Assembly (NCBI RefSeq): GCF_003144195.1
Contig: NW_020289998.1
Span: 252,459-316,458 of the forward strand
Source: Ceraceosorus guamensis
Lineage: Eukaryota; Basidiomycota; Exobasidiomycetes; Ceraceosorales; Ceraceosoraceae
DNA length: 64,000 nt
Direction: 5' to 3'
Below, one piece after another: positions 1 through 12,622 of this stretch (the first letter of the stretch is position 1; each line of letters starts with the position of its first letter). Position numbers and translations under genes: made by a program. Under the pieces are notes generated by a model that did no database searches, was not told the origin of the DNA, and saw only the letters and a program-made list of their open reading frames with translations.

Positions 1-662
1 ACGACTCTTGCACCGCCTTGCAAACAGAGAATGTTCTCTGGTTTCAAGTCACGGTGATAGATCCCGAGACCGTGGCAGAACTGAACTGCATCCAAGATTT
101 GGAAGAAGACATCCTTGACGAGGTGGTCCATGTCACTACGGTCGCGCCAGTATGCTTCGCCTTCATCGGCGACGCGGGACACGCCGTCAGAAGCCCTTCT
201 CCGCGTGGGCTGCGGCTGCGCGACGGCATATCGCTGCTGCTCTGTGATCATGCTGAAGAGGTCACCGTCAGGACAAAAGTCCATGATGACATATACGCAC
301 GGGTCGTCATCCGCGTCAATGACACGGTGAAGACCTACGACGCTCGGGTGATTCGAAGCGAGCGTGTGCAGAGTGATCTCTCTGCGTTGGAACCGTCGCT
401 GACGTTGATCAAGGCCGACTTTGTTGAGCACCTTGACTGCATAGAATCCGCTTGCAGCTGCGCCGTGAGAAGACGCTAGCCGCATCGGCAGCTCATTGCA
501 GGAAGTCGAAGCGAACGGCTGTTGGTGGAGCGGGTGTGTCAAGTCGCGGGCGAGGTAGACGACACCGTAAGCTCCGAGGCCCAGGACCGATACTAGCTCC
601 AGTCGGCCATCTGCAATGCAGTGGCCCAGCATATTCTTATGCTGTTGCTGGGTGTTCGACAT
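1..662 (-). CDS. Ran1/Pat1-like Ser/Thr protein kinase, N-terminal part (runs off the window)
   Basis: Uninterrupted reading frame of 220 codons on the minus strand, starting at the ATG at 662 and leaving the window at base 1, so the C-terminal half of the kinase domain is missing here. Visible motifs: glycine-rich loop [12 protein letters not shown] (residues 27-38), the ATP-anchoring lysine in FYAVKVLNK (K77), a hinge region reading [17 protein letters not shown] (about 124-140), and the catalytic loop HRDLKPEN (203-210). The CPDGDLF hinge is typical of the fungal Ran1/Pat1/Ksp1 group, which restrains meiosis or controls nutrient-dependent growth; the subgroup is inferred from that motif alone. 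There is a low-complexity insert between the glycine loop and K77. Kinase identity is very sure, subfamily moderately so. Confidence 0.9.
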   Translation of the reverse strand, partial: MSNTQQQHKNMLGHCIADGRLELVSVLGLGAYGVVYLARDLTHPLHQQPFASTSCNELPMRLASSHGAAASGFYAVKVLNKVGLDQRQRRFQRREITLHTLASNHPSVVGLHRVIDADDDPCVYVIMDFCPDGDLFSMITEQQRYAVAQPQPTRRRASDGVSRVADEGEAYWRDRSDMDHLVKDVFFQILDAVQFCHGLGIYHRDLKPENILCLQGGARV

Positions 663-1504
663 GATGGCTAGGGTATGTCGCGCTAGTGCGGGGTGGGGCA
701 CGAGAAACTGTGGTGATGGGCTGCTGGGCGGCGGTCTGGCTGTTGGGCTGTGTTGGGCTTGAAGAAGGGTGCGAAATTTGACTGGCCAGTGGGCAAACCC
801 TATTTGTACTTTCTCGACGGCGACGCACTCGCTGGCGATGTGAAACACGGTTCCCGCACTGCTATGTGCGACGTGCAGTACGCGATGGTCAACGGTGTCG
901 ATTGATTGCGAAAGAGAAGGGACGGAAGCTTCGAGTGGAAAGGTGAGACGAAGCGGTGATGGTGTCGGAATCAACGTTGCCACGGAGGTAGATGGATGGA
1001 GCAGGAGCGGAAGCAGAAAAATTGTTGAACGAGAGACGAATCCCTTATAGGTACAGTCACAGCAAGGTACAAGGGCGCTGAGCAGTTTAGCGCGAATAGA
1101 TCCGGGTCGTAGTCGCGAGATCTCCAACACTGTGCGGTGAGTACAGTGGTGTGTGGTAAGCAGGCTCTGGCGTAGCGGGAGCAGTGGTGAGTGGCTTTGG
1201 TGGCAGGGACGATCGCAGTAGTCAGGATCGGAAACAATCACGATTTGCGCTCGGAGGAGGAGGCGACGGATGCGCACTCATCAGGTCCGGGCTGGGTGAT
1301 GTAAGTACTCGGCGCGGCCGCTGATGCGAGCTTCGCTGGTCAAGCGAATCCTCGATCCCCAAAGGTGATTTGGCTCAAGATCGGTCGATCGTCCTGTGCG
1401 GTGCGGGAGGGTCCATTGTGCAGATGCAGCACAGGGCTACAGGGCACTTTGGGGCGTGGAGGCAGAGACCGCGCTTTGCTTTGCATTCGCTTTTCTTTGC
1501 GTTG

Positions 1505-1531
1505 CAGCAGCAGCAGCAGCAGCAGCAGCAG
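1505..1531 (+). repeat. (CAG)9 microsatellite
   Basis: Nine uninterrupted CAG triplets about 840 bases upstream of the kinase start. Open frames across it read poly-Q or poly-C, but no supported gene contains it. Confidence 0.9.
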
Positions 1532-2856
1532 GGAGTCTCTTGGCCCGTATGCATGCGATTTTGATGCTGTGAAACCCGGCCGCAGGTCTTGCATCCGTGC
1601 ATGCATGCATCCGGCCCCTCGATGCCCTTGGACGGAGCGGCTGCATCGCAGCTAGCCATACAGTCACAGTACATAGCTCCCCTGATCGCGACTACTTTCC
1701 CGGCGCGCGCGAGTCGGAGACGAAGTTTTTCTCCCATATGAGGGGCAACGCCGAGGACATGTCCCACCCCCTCCCCTTCTGCGCGCGCATGCGGCCTGTG
1801 CAAAGTGGCTGCATGGCTTGCTGACTTGACTCCGATGCAGGGTGCATGAGCCCGCGCGCCTGTAAGACCAAGCTCGCTGTTCATGTTCGTGTTGCCGTCG
1901 TGCCACAGTACGTGGTAGCTCCGGTTTCTGGCCAAGGCACACGATTGCGGAGCTCTACCCGGCATGCAAGTGCAGAGCGCGCGCACAGGGAGGCAGCGCT
2001 GTAAGCAGCAGCTGCGGAGGTACTACTATATGTGCCAGTGTGCAAACGTATAGCAATCGCGAAGGACTAGTCGTGAGTTTAGTACTACTCGTGACTCAAG
2101 ACTGCTGTGCGAGCCGCCGTCCGCTCGCGAAATGAGCGCATGCGGCGAGAGCAAGTCCCGGAGCGGAGCGCAGAGAACTTGAGCCGCGCGCGCGTTGCTC
2201 GTACCCACGCCGTAAATAGTAAGTGCATCGTCAGAGTGGCAAGAGCATCAAGCGCAGCGCATCGCAAGCGGCAAGTCCAGCGCGCACCGCACGCAGCCAA
2301 GCTTACCTACTGTACTTGACTGCATACAGTACTGTAATCACGAGGGTGAATGGGTGCCTGCCATGGTTTTGCCCCCCTTTGGCCCAGACATGGGCCGCAA
2401 ATATAGACGAGCCTTGCTGGCCGACTTGCCACAGTGGCGAGCGGTGCATTCCCACCCTCATTAAAGTCGTCAATCGAGCTACGCGAGTCAGAGTGGCCTC
2501 CTCAGCAGCGCTAGCATCAGCCTACGACTTATGGGCGCGTACGCTCATGACTCGCACAAGCGTCGCAGATTGAACGACGCCAGATTGCGCTTACGGCGTA
2601 CAAGTCGGTCGCAATCAGGAAGTCACCAGTATACAGTAGTAATTCACGAGGGTAGGGTAGGCGGGCCCCCCGCCAGACACAACGGCCACTAGCGACTAGG
2701 GATGGTATGACATGACGGGGCTCTTCACTGCGAGAGCTTCGCTGCCGCCCTTTGCGACGAAAACACCTCGCGATCGTCGTTCTTCGTCGCGAAAGCTTTG
2801 CCCTGCACCTCGACGATCAGCGCCTGTGTCGAATCGCGCCGATGTCAGACTGCGCG

Positions 2857-2900
2857 TGACTGTGACTGCGACTGTGACTGCAACTGTGACTGCGACTGTG
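2857..2900 (+). repeat. Tandem GACTGT/GACTGC repeat
   Basis: Alternating hexamers TGACTG and CGACTG or CAACTG give about 44 bases with a 12-base period. It lies in the gene-poor region and is not part of a supported gene. Confidence 0.8.
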
Positions 2901-5900
2901 CTGTTAGATCAGCGGCACGCCAAGCTGAGCATCAATGTCGCAGCGAGAGCCTGCATGCACCAGTGCAGGATGCCGTTGCAAGATGCAAGCACAGGTGACA
3001 CCAGCATGATCTTGCGGGCGGCGTCGATCCAGATCGAAAGCGGTCCAACGATCATCAAGCAAGACGCCGCCAGCATCTGGAGAGCGCGATCGAATACACC
3101 CTTCAGACGTTCATCGGCTTCCGCGCAGAGCAGCTCACACCATCGACATCGGTAGTCAATGTGAATGTTCATGTACGGTAGTGGCAGCACAAGTACCATA
3201 GAACCTCAGGTGCCATGCGATGAACGCAGCTCGAGCCGGGGTTTGGAGATGCACAAAAGCATTGAAAGCTTTGGCGACCGCACTCTGCCTGTCCAAGGCA
3301 TACCGCGCTTGACCAAGCGACCGTGCAAAGTGTGAATGGTATCAGTACCTGAGCTTTCACGCACGCTCGATCTGAGTGAATGGGCATACACAGAGCTTGG
3401 CACAAAGAAGTCTCTGCTGTCTGTCATCGTCATGCTCCTCACCCTCTCGAGCGTCGAGATCGCCGAATTGCTTCAAGCAAGGTCAAGCTTTTCAATTCGA
3501 CTGCTAATTCCACGTTTGAAGGGCACGAGCAGGCCCGCTCTGCCCTGATCAACTTGAGCCCGTGAGTTTTGGATTCAAGATTGTTGCTGCTCCCCACTTC
3601 GACTGCCAAGCTCCCATCTCTCTTAATTGACGTCTGACGCTGCATGGTGTGTGACGCGTCGTTCGCGGCGAAACCCACGCGGGTGTGCGGCCCCGAGGGA
3701 GTGCATGTCCTGTGTGCTGTAGGTCCAGTGCCTGCGCCTGCGTAGATGCTGTAGAGATCTCACTTGCATACTGTACATGGCCGCGCAACTGCATGCAAGC
3801 CTTTGTCTTAGAACGCTGCAAGGGAACCGCTCTTTCTGCAAGGAGTTGCGCGGGCCCAGCTTCTTGGATTTGAAATCAAAATTGCCGATGCTGAAGCCAC
3901 GAAGATCGCACTGTACTGTACAGTCACAGCGAACAGCCTCCGCTGATTTATTCCAATCGATCGACCGCCCGAGAAGCGTGTTTGTGACGAAGCTCACGTG
4001 GGTTCAGGCACATTTTGTGATGACTCAGGACTCAAAACTCACTCGCGGGCCACTTGACTCTTGACTGTTGACTAAATTGAGTCACCACTTTTGCAGCTCC
4101 GATCCGATTCGGGTTCTCGGCCACGCAAGGTAACGATGCGAACATTGTCAAGTCAGAAAGTGCAGTCACGAGTTGCCTTGGTCTAGATCTTCACTACTCC
4201 TTTCTGATTGGAGATCCGATGGGCGGAAGACGAAATGAGAACCTGCTCCCGACCTTTGTTGCACACCGAGGCGAAGACGCCGGCCGTCACGCGGACTCAG
4301 AAGCTGCAAACGTAAGACGCGCAAAAATCATCAAGCTCGACGACACCGTCTCCAGCCGAACGAAGATTGCACCAGTCAAGAGTATTCCAGCTGCCAGTAC
4401 AGCGCCCGGACAACTGTCGACATCGGAACATGAACGGAACCTTGCTTTGGAGACGTCCTGGGATGTGCGGCGAGCCAGACTTGCGGCGCAAGATGGTTCT
4501 CCTGGCGGGAACTAAGTTTTCGCCCATGACACACTACCACGGCGCAGAGCGAACCCCAGAGGCCAAGATTACATCTTTGATCACTTGAATCAAGAATATA
4601 GCCTGACACTAAGACCTGTCTCTTGCCCAGCGATCTTCCTGGCGAGGTAAGTCATTAATGTACGATCACGTGACCTTGTACCCTCGCTGCAAAATAGGGG
4701 TGGTTTTCGGCCTCAGTCAAAGGGCCTCGAAAACCGCGGTGTCTTGGCGACAGATCTCGGTATCTAGGTGCTCTTCCAGCGCCAACTTGGCTCCAGCATG
4801 AATGAAGCTTCCATATTTGCCCGAATTGCTGGAGGCGTCTCAGATGCTGCGCAATAACGAGAGTAAGAAAACGAGGAAGATCCATTCAGCGGACCCAGGT
4901 TGAATTGAAACTCCGCTAGAAGAGGCGGCGGACCGTCCGCGCAACTACATTCAAGATTTCTTGACACAAGGATCTCTGCTTACATCGGGGCAGGTCGCGA
5001 GTCAAAGTGACGGCATACACGTCTCATGATTCGTATTGGACACGTGAACGACCGTCCATTGGTACTGTCGGATGCTGAGCGCCTCGGAGACCAAAGCCCG
5101 GGACGATGTGTCAAGAGCCATCAGTGGTTGACGCCAAGCCCGGACGGCACCCCCTGCGTCAGCTTCTTGGCTCAAATGAGTGCGCTCAGACAGGTCGAGT
5201 GGGGGCACAACAACAAGTCTCCGAAATTCAGCTCTCGGCTGCACACATGGCATCGACAGCATGGGTTGTGCTTGCTACACGCTATAGTCACGTCGCCGTT
5301 GGCTACAGAATAGCAAGAAGCGATCAAAACCGACGACCAGCTCGACGTTACATCAATTTTTGAATGCACAGGTAGCGAAAAGATCCAATCCTATCCAGGA
5401 GACCGCACCGTTCGTTTGCCGAGACGTGAGGCGATCTATTCTCTTTGCAGGCAGAGCCCGCTCAGGCCTGCGGCTCACTCAGGACTGCGGTCCCTACACC
5501 TTGCAGGTGCTTCTTCGCGTGGCAAGGCTAGCTGCTCACGTAAAACTTGTGTTGTGAGCGCTCGTGACCACGCCCACCGTGCCATTACAGCCCGCCGGAA
5601 GCGGCCAAGGTCTGCGCGACCTTGAAGGGACACTGAATGCATTGTGATTTGTAGCAGGTCGCCTTCGGGCCTCACACGTCCAGGAGCCTCAGCGGAGCAA
5701 GCACCCTTGCGTGGCGCATGTACAATAACGGTCGGCCTCGCTTAGGTGGCTGCAGGAAGGGACGTCATGATCGCGAAGCTTAGGATGGCGCTATAAGGCG
5801 AGATGGAGCCCGGTGGTGCCTTGCGCTCCCGGCTAGTCGCCGGGGCTTCCAGCGTGGTCATCGCTTGCTGTCAAGAGAGGCAGGACCTCACGACAAGCGC

Positions 5901-7080
5901 TGAGAGGTGAATCTGCGTCATCGACGCTGAGTGAGCCTTCATTTACCAGGGTCCACTGAGGGCCCTTGAACTTTATGCAGCAGGAGCGCGCCACGTCCGA
6001 CTCTTAACCCCTTCCGAGTTCGCTTGTCGCACGCTTGCTGCAGGAAGTTTGTCGACCGACAGCACAGGCGGCCTTCGGCTTTCATCGGGCTTCCTACAAG
6101 CTACCGGGCATTGCACTGTGCCAACGCGACGAGCGCTGTGAGGTATCATCGGGTGCACGCCTACCGCGCGCTACTACTACTACTCACGACTCAATCTCAT
6201 CACTCAAGATCATCCTTACATTGAGCACAGCATAACGTTCCCTCACGGCAATGACGTCGAAGAGCCGACAGAACATTCACGTCAGGCCACTCTTCATGCT
6301 CCTTTGCGGTCTCTAGGGGCAAGTGAGCAGTTCAAAAGCATGCCAAACAGGCTGGCCACTTAACAACATGGGACAGAGCTAATCGTGTCCCTGGAGAGGC
6401 ATGACCCTGGCGCCACTAGCTCATCACTGGCTCACGATCTTGTTCCTATTCCTCCCTTCCCACGCCACACCACGGGTGACTGCATTCTTGATTCGAGATT
6501 GAGTGGCGTGTCCGTGTCATCGCAACTATTATTCGCACGCGGAGAATTCACGGGGACATGAAAGACCCGCGTCAAGTATTGCTCGAGGTTCCATCTCAAT
6601 TCTTCGAACAATGAAGAGCAGCTGCGGGCGTCTAGGCGAGCTGGTCACGGGTGCTCGGTGTGGATTGCGAGGTCGCATGCCTAAACAGCAAGTGCGAAGC
6701 CGATTCGTGATTGTTGATTTTGTCGCCCGAGCTCAGATAGTCAGCTGGCTTGACCCATTAGAAGTGACATGTTCATCGTGAGACTGTGCCAGCCCCGAGT
6801 GCAAGCACGGAAACGTATATGACGATGACAGCCATCGCTGACCATTTTGAGTGAGCAGCATGTCCCGCAAAGCCATGGCTTGACGCGGGAGCCCCCTGTC
6901 GTACGGGAATGGTGGCTTGAGAATCACACTGTCAAATCACAATGGTGACGTGACACGCAGCGGGTGAGCAACTTTACCTTGGCACGCCTGCAAGGGCGAA
7001 AAGCCGAGATCGGGCGATCTGTCCCAATCCAAACTCAGTTGAGCACGTTGCAATGTTCACGCGTTTGAGACACTGACTTC

Positions 7081-8338
7081 GTAGCCTTGAGTATCTCGCA
7101 ATGCTGTGTAGTCCAAAGCAATCTCACTCACATCGTTTGCGGTGAAGGGAATAAGGAAAGCTATTGCAGCTTCGCTGGTCCGGACCTGCTTTAGGAGCAC
7201 TTTGTCATCAAGCTCGCTCACAAATGTTCGAGCGGATGGTGATGACCATCTGGCAGACGAATTCAGGATTTTCTGCGACGACCTTCACGAAACCTTCGTC
7301 ATGGGAAGCTTTGTATCAACGGAAGCTTCGTGGGCTCGACGATGGCCTGTGCGGCAAGCGGATCCAACTCGTATTCGATCAAGGTCACCCGCAGCTATTC
7401 AAGTCCGACCCGTCCGGAGGATTTTGCCTTCAAAGTACTCGGAGCAGCAACGCGGACACCAGCAGGGATGCCGTTGGCGAGTCTAGTTTGTGGGAGGCCC
7501 TTTTGGGAATCCACTTCGAAACAATCCAATGAATCTACCGATGCCAGGGATGAAGAAGTAGGAATCCGCACGTCGCCGTTCAAAGCTCGAAGGGGTTCGT
7601 GGTCAGTACCACAGCTAGAGTCGGAAAGGGCAGGTTGTGCTCCCTTCGTTCCCTTCCCTCATTCCAACAAGGGGCCCGGCGACAGCGTTCAGCCACTCGT
7701 ACGCCACGCCAGATGATGCTGACATAAGGTAAATGTCTTTGCGCAACTCTCGGCTCCTCGTCCCGTGTCGGGATTTCAACGTTCCGATCAAAGCCAGCTC
7801 CACCTGTCCCCAAAAGAGAAAGCCGATGCACGACTTGTTGTCATCGATGGAATTCAGGCACCGACGTGTGAAAGCTCAAAGGCGTCTTGCTGCCGCATCG
7901 TCAAGAGTCCCGCCTCTTGGGTGAGGAGCAAGCTGCGCTCAGATAAGGATCCCAACATGCGGCGGAGAAGGCAAGCAGTGGACGGTGGCGCGGATGCCCT
8001 GGATATCGTGGCGGTGCGGATAGACGTGTGAACGTCGCGAGGTTTCAAGGTGATTTCTCGCCTCGCCTTGGTACGAGCGGAGAGAGTGCAGCGGCTCGCT
8101 GATCATGGTCTGGAGGGTCGCCAGGGTCCGTCGCGCCGTCGCTCCTTGCTGGGCCGTGCGCGAGTGTGTGATATAGAATCAAACCAGGTTTGTTCAGGAT
8201 ACAATCCTAAACGAGAGGCGGCATAGTTTAGTTGAGGTGCGCTTTTGTGGTTGTTGAACCGAGACTCATGAACGGCTCAGGCATTTCTAACCCCTGCTGT
8301 GAAGGCCACGACGTGTAGACTTCATCCTGCACTGTTCG
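7081..8338. other. Region with possible unresolved spliced or decayed gene on the minus strand
   Basis: No complete gene could be modelled. The minus strand between about 8110 and 7060 has several protein-like frames of 20-85 codons. Some are flanked by plausible splice sites, for example a GTGAGT donor at 7131 and a GTGAGC donor near 7215. Frames do not join into one convincing product and none matches a family I recognise. The plus strand also has short frames here. Either a fast-evolving intron-rich gene or a pseudogene is possible. Confidence 0.25.
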
Positions 8339-9567
8339 CTATTCAGGACTCGAGCTCGGCCAGCTCTTGCCTGGCCAGTCCAAGCAAGCCTCGTTGGAAA
8401 GCGATGTGAGCCGTTCCCGCTTCATGAGCGCTTGTCGCAGCTGAAGAGTCAAGTCCACCAGCTTGCACAGCGCAGGGGCTGACGGAGAGAAGGACCTGAG
8501 GCAAGTCCAGCACGGATGCTTAGGGCGCGCAAGGGTGAAGGGTGATGATGAAAGAGGTGAGTCTGTTGCTAACACTCTGGACAAGGCTCGCTTCTATTGC
8601 CACGTGGCTTTCGTCGAGAGGGACACGTACCCAACCGCTTCGCAATGGGTAGAGCTAGATCCATCTCAGAGCTATATAGACTGGTACCCACGGCTTCGCA
8701 ACCCTGCGAGAGGATCATTCGACAAGAGGTCAGGATCTGGCGCAAGAGAGCGCGAGGATGAGGGAACATTGGTGTTTGGCAAATGTAGGGTCGCCTCTGC
8801 TAGCACTCTTCGCCTCCGCAGCTCCGCAGGAAATCTCTACAATCTTAAAAACGCACCTTTCCGCGACTCATTGCGAGAGCCCAATCAGCAGCGAGAGATC
8901 CGCCGGTCGATTGCATGCTCCCTTGGCCCAGAGAGACATTCCCGATATTGCTCAGAGCGCGAGCAGTATCTGCGCCGGCGCCACCGACTTCCTCCAACAT
9001 TGGATTTTGGCCACTTGGTCCCCGGGCAGCTGTCCTGAGCGCGGCGTCCAGATCTCCCTCCATCGAAGCGTCAAAGGCGGCCTGCAGTCGATCTTCCTGA
9101 CTCTGTTCCTCCGGTGCTGAGCTCTGACGCTCAGAGTGTGGAGCTGTGGCCTGAGGGGGTGCTACTAGCGGCGTCAATGAAGAGTTGAGAGCTTCGATGG
9201 CGTTCCAGCTTGCAGCAGATACGTGTATGAGCAGCGTCATTCGCCTTTTACGGTCACTCATGCTAGATGGAGCAGCATCAGCCTGGCCCTCCGAATGCGT
9301 GCTGCTCGATGTCAACGTGGTGAGCTGCACGCTGAGATGCTTTTCGCTCTCCATGCGAGAAGCGTGCGGTAGGCTGAGCAGATAGTGTGATGAGCGCATC
9401 GCTGGCGCAATTTGCTTGCCTGCAAGCGTTCCTCTCCAGCCGCTGGGTATGGACGTCGCTATATGCGCAGCGAAGGGCGGGCTGGTGCGTTCTGCGCTCT
9501 TCGAAATGGCGCAGTGCTTGAAATTATAAGTGAGCTCGAGAGGCGGCTGGGAAGTTCGTTGGTTCAA
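8339..9567 (-). CDS. Hypothetical protein, three exons
   Basis: Not recognised. Proposed exons on the minus strand are 9567-8857, 8736-8631 and 8478-8339 (TAG stop). Introns start GTGCGT and GTACGT and end CAG, and the phases agree. The start is uncertain: the ATGs at 9567, 9399 and 9354 are in frame. A TATATA at 9732-9737 lies about 165 bases upstream of the first. The N-terminal part is Ser/Ala-rich and probably disordered; it holds an acidic amphipathic stretch (EDRLQAAFDASMEGDLDAAL). The last exons look helical (LCKLVDLTLQLRQALMKRE). That helix faintly recalls Mediator subunit 22, but the similarity covers only about 20 residues and I do not claim it. The gene is divergent from VPS26. Confidence 0.5.
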
Positions 9568-10254
9568 ACCGATGCACCAGGACCATCACAGACGCAGCAA
9601 GCTTTCGTCTTCCCTTACTGTCCAGGCGCTGCAATCGAAAGCGCTCTTCGAGGCTACAGGCGCTGGCGATCAGAGAGTCCTTAGGAGCCAGACGTGTTCT
9701 CAATATCAGCGACGTCGCTGGCGTGTCTGTGTATATACCGGTGAGAAAGGGCCCAGAGTCGGGATGGACGAACCGAAGATGGAGGCTCCGCGGATGAAAG
9801 CAGATTCACGTTTGATTCTTGATTGATGACCAGTCTTGAGTCAGAGTCAAAGTCGACTTGAGAAGACTTGTGTCCCTAACCACGTGACATGTCTCGAGGC
9901 GTGCACGGACAGGCGTGGTGAGGTTGCACGGTCGCGGCCGGACGAGTGCATAGTGGGTCTCGGGCGTGTCAATGCATACACGCAGGGAGAAGTTCCATCG
10001 TTCCGATCACGAAGAGCACCCACGAGCAATCACGAATCACGGATGGCCACACGTCTGCATTGAGAGGCAGCGCGAGCCAAGCACCCTGTGTCAACACCGC
10101 AAGCCACGCTTCAAGTTTTCGTCATTCAGCTCTTTCAGAGCCACGAGAGGCCAGGGTCTGGTCCGCTGATCGAAGCGCGATCATAGCAGCAGCACGAGTG
10201 CCATCCCGCCTTCTTTAGCAGAACAGTCGTCGATTTCGTGCAGTGTTTCCCGAC
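9568..10254. promoter_or_regulatory. Divergent intergenic region between the orphan gene and VPS26
   Basis: It holds TATATA at 9732-9737, properly placed for the minus-strand gene. A block of GATTC/GAGTC-type words occurs at about 9806-9860 and another (AATCACGAATCACGG) at 10027-10041. No further gene is seen. Confidence 0.4.
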
Positions 10255-11988
10255 ATGGCGTCCTGGCTATCTTTTAGCACACCAACGGACATCGACGTGC
10301 GGCTGGAAGGAGAAGAGTCTCACAAGCAGGTGGATGTCAGGCTGGACAAGGATAGGAGGGAGAGGTGTCCCGTGTATCTGGATGGCGAACCTGTGAGGGG
10401 CACCGTGCACGTGAGGGTAAGGGATGGCAAGCGGCTCGCTCACGAGGGCATCAAGATCGAATTTATAGGCAGTATAGGTGAGTGCAGTAGGAGCGTTGCA
10501 ATGGATGGGCCAAGAAAGTGCCGAGCGACCGGTGGCTATGGTTTGAGAACCTTGAACTCGATTGCCGCCGTGCGAGTCCCGTTCGTTCGTCTCGTAGCGC
10601 CCAGCTTTGCTCGTGCGCTGCACCTCAGAGGTCATGTCGCCGCTTCGCGATTCTGTTGGGTGTCATCATGCCTGAAAATCCCATTCTCTTGCTTGCCTTT
10701 GCAGAGCTGTTCTACGATCGAGGCAATCACTACGAATTTCTTGCGCTCACGCAAGAACTGGCCAGTCCAGGCGAAATTCGCAACGCCCAGTCATTCGACT
10801 TTGACTTTAAGAACGTAGAAAAACAGTATGAGAGCTACGTCGGCATCAATGTCAAGCTGAGGTGAGACGACGAGAGGACATCCGCGACTCGCAGCTGCGA
10901 ATGGACAGCAGAGAAGACGTGCAAGGGGCGCAGCTGGCGGGTGCGCACCGCGCTGCTCAGCGTGTGGGCGAGGCAGGTTTCATTCATCTTTGGCGCCCAA
11001 CACGCAGCCTCTGTTGGCTCCGCAGAAGAGCTGATGCACAAGCCCACACTGCACACCTCGCTCAGATACTTTCTGCGGGTCATCGTTTCGCGACGGATGG
11101 CGGATATCACCAAAGAAAAGGACATGTGGGTGCATTCGTACCGCATGCCGCCGGACAGCAACAACGCCATCAAGATGGAAGTGGGGATTGAAGATTGCCT
11201 GCACATCGAGTTTGAGTACAACAAGAGCAAGTCAGTTGAGCAGATTCTTTCCCCCTATATGCCAATGGTAATCTCAACTTTTGTCGGTTTTCGCACGCAG
11301 ATATCATTTGAAGGATGTCATCGTCGGAAAAATCTACTTCTTGCTCGTCAGAATCAAGATCAAGCACATGGAGCTCAGCATCATCAGAAGGGAAACGACG
11401 GGTACAGGTGATTCAATCAGGGCTCAGGCTCTCTCCAACGCTTTGCTAAACCACCTGCTTGTACACTGCCCGCAGCACCCAACCAGTACAATGAATCAGA
11501 GACAATCACAAAGTTCGAGATCATGGATGGAGCTCCCGTGAGGGGTGAGTTGGTACTTCATCTCATTCGAGTGCACATATTCTTCCCTTCTCCCTGCTCA
11601 TTCGGCCCATCGCGCCGCAGGCGAGACCATCCCAATTCGGCTGTTCCTGGGTGGATTTGAGCTGACACCGACATTCAGAGAGGTCAACAAAAAGTTTAGC
11701 ACGAGGTACTATCTGAACTTGGTCTTGATCGATGAGGAAAACCGACGGTATTTCAAGCAGCAGGAAATCACCATCTTGTAAGTGCTTCTGCCGCTCGTCG
11801 GGAGAGCTGCTGCGTTAAACTCCCGAGGATCTCAGTGGGTTGAAATCGCTGATAGGGACTTCATTTCCTCGCGCCATGGCCGGCAGTCGGATTCCAGAGA
11901 ATTGATCTATCGGTGCAGCGGAAGTACGATTCCGACAAGCGCCAGCATGCTTGCTGTACACTATATCCAGCCACCTTTTGAATCATGA
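10255..11988 (+). CDS. VPS26: Retromer subunit Vps26
   Basis: Vps26 is the arrestin-fold subunit of the retromer cargo-selective trimer (Vps26-Vps29-Vps35), which returns receptors from endosomes to the Golgi on the cytosolic membrane face. Exons: 10255-10477, 10705-10861, 11066-11230, 11301-11407, 11476-11544, 11621-11777 and a last exon ending at TGA 11986-11988. Hallmark stretches include RCPVYLDGEPVRGTVHVRVR, ELFYDRGNHYEFLALTQEL, FKNVEKQYESYVGINVKLR, VGKIYFLLVRIKIKHMEL and NRRYFKQQEITI. The start ATG gives MASWLSFSTPTDIDVRLEGE, matching the family N terminus; an in-frame ATG four codons upstream exists. The last splice acceptor is uncertain (11919 or 11898), so the extreme C terminus after EITI is not settled. 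With 11919 the protein is 315 residues, normal for the family. Confidence 0.96.
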
Positions 11989-12622
11989 AATTTGGTGCAT
12001 TCAGCTTCAATACTGCGTGATAGAGCTTCTGACCCAGAAACCTTGGAATCTCAGAAGACGCTCGGCTCGTGCCATCGCTGACACCGCGCTCATAGCTTGG
12101 CTGGGAATCAACATTCTCTATGACGTGTCTGAAGCATTACGTGCGTGGAGCTATGAGAGAGGCGCCGAATCGTCGGGAAAGTGGCAATACAATGTGCGTT
12201 TTGGCTTGGGCAGCGATTGGAAAGAGTCATGATCGCGAAGCGAGAGTGTGAAGCATCGAACACGAACACAGAGAGATGGCGCGGAGCTTGGACTTGATGA
12301 GCGAGAAGAGAGTTTGCAGGGAGACCGGCGAAGGGACAAGGCTCGTTTGAGGGTCATGACGTCAGAAGCTGAGAACTTTGTTTGGCACGACCCCCCAGCA
12401 AACACGAACTTCGACGCGGAAAACGCGTGAAGAGGCCGCGGCTGACAAAATGTCTAAGAGGGGCCGAATCGATAAGTCCTTGGAGCTTTGCGAGAATGAC
12501 CGAAGCTGTCGTGCAGATTGACGTTCGCGACGAGTAGTAGGCGCATACCAAGGTGCGGAGCTTCTGAGCAAAGGCTCAAAAGTCCGCCGTCCTCCGCGGC
12601 GTAGTAGTGATTGGGCGCGTTC
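11989..12622. other. Intergenic, convergent 3' regions of VPS26 and the Rho3-type gene
   Basis: No gene seen. Short frames on both strands are without motifs. The stretch should hold both transcript ends. Confidence 0.5.

Larger units (their letters stand above)
663..7080. other. Gene-poor region upstream of the kinase
   Basis: About 6.4 kb in which I recognise no conserved protein. All open frames are short, overlap on both strands and look like chance frames in GC-rich DNA. The first several hundred bases should hold the kinase promoter. The stretch carries a CAG run, a 12-base-period tandem repeat and many copies of GACTC/GATTC-type words (for example around 4021-4075). A 98-codon plus frame at 4219-4515 is the best-looking isolated frame, but it has no recognisable motif. 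Confidence 0.5.

Noticed and set aside
1375-1986. 203-codon minus frame with a poly-Cys run
   Set aside because: The Cys run is the (CAG)9 repeat read in another frame; the rest has no protein-like pattern.
9555-9580. GGTTCAAACC resembling a tRNA B box
   Set aside because: No A box at the right distance and no cloverleaf could be drawn; it lies in the 5' part of a supported gene region.
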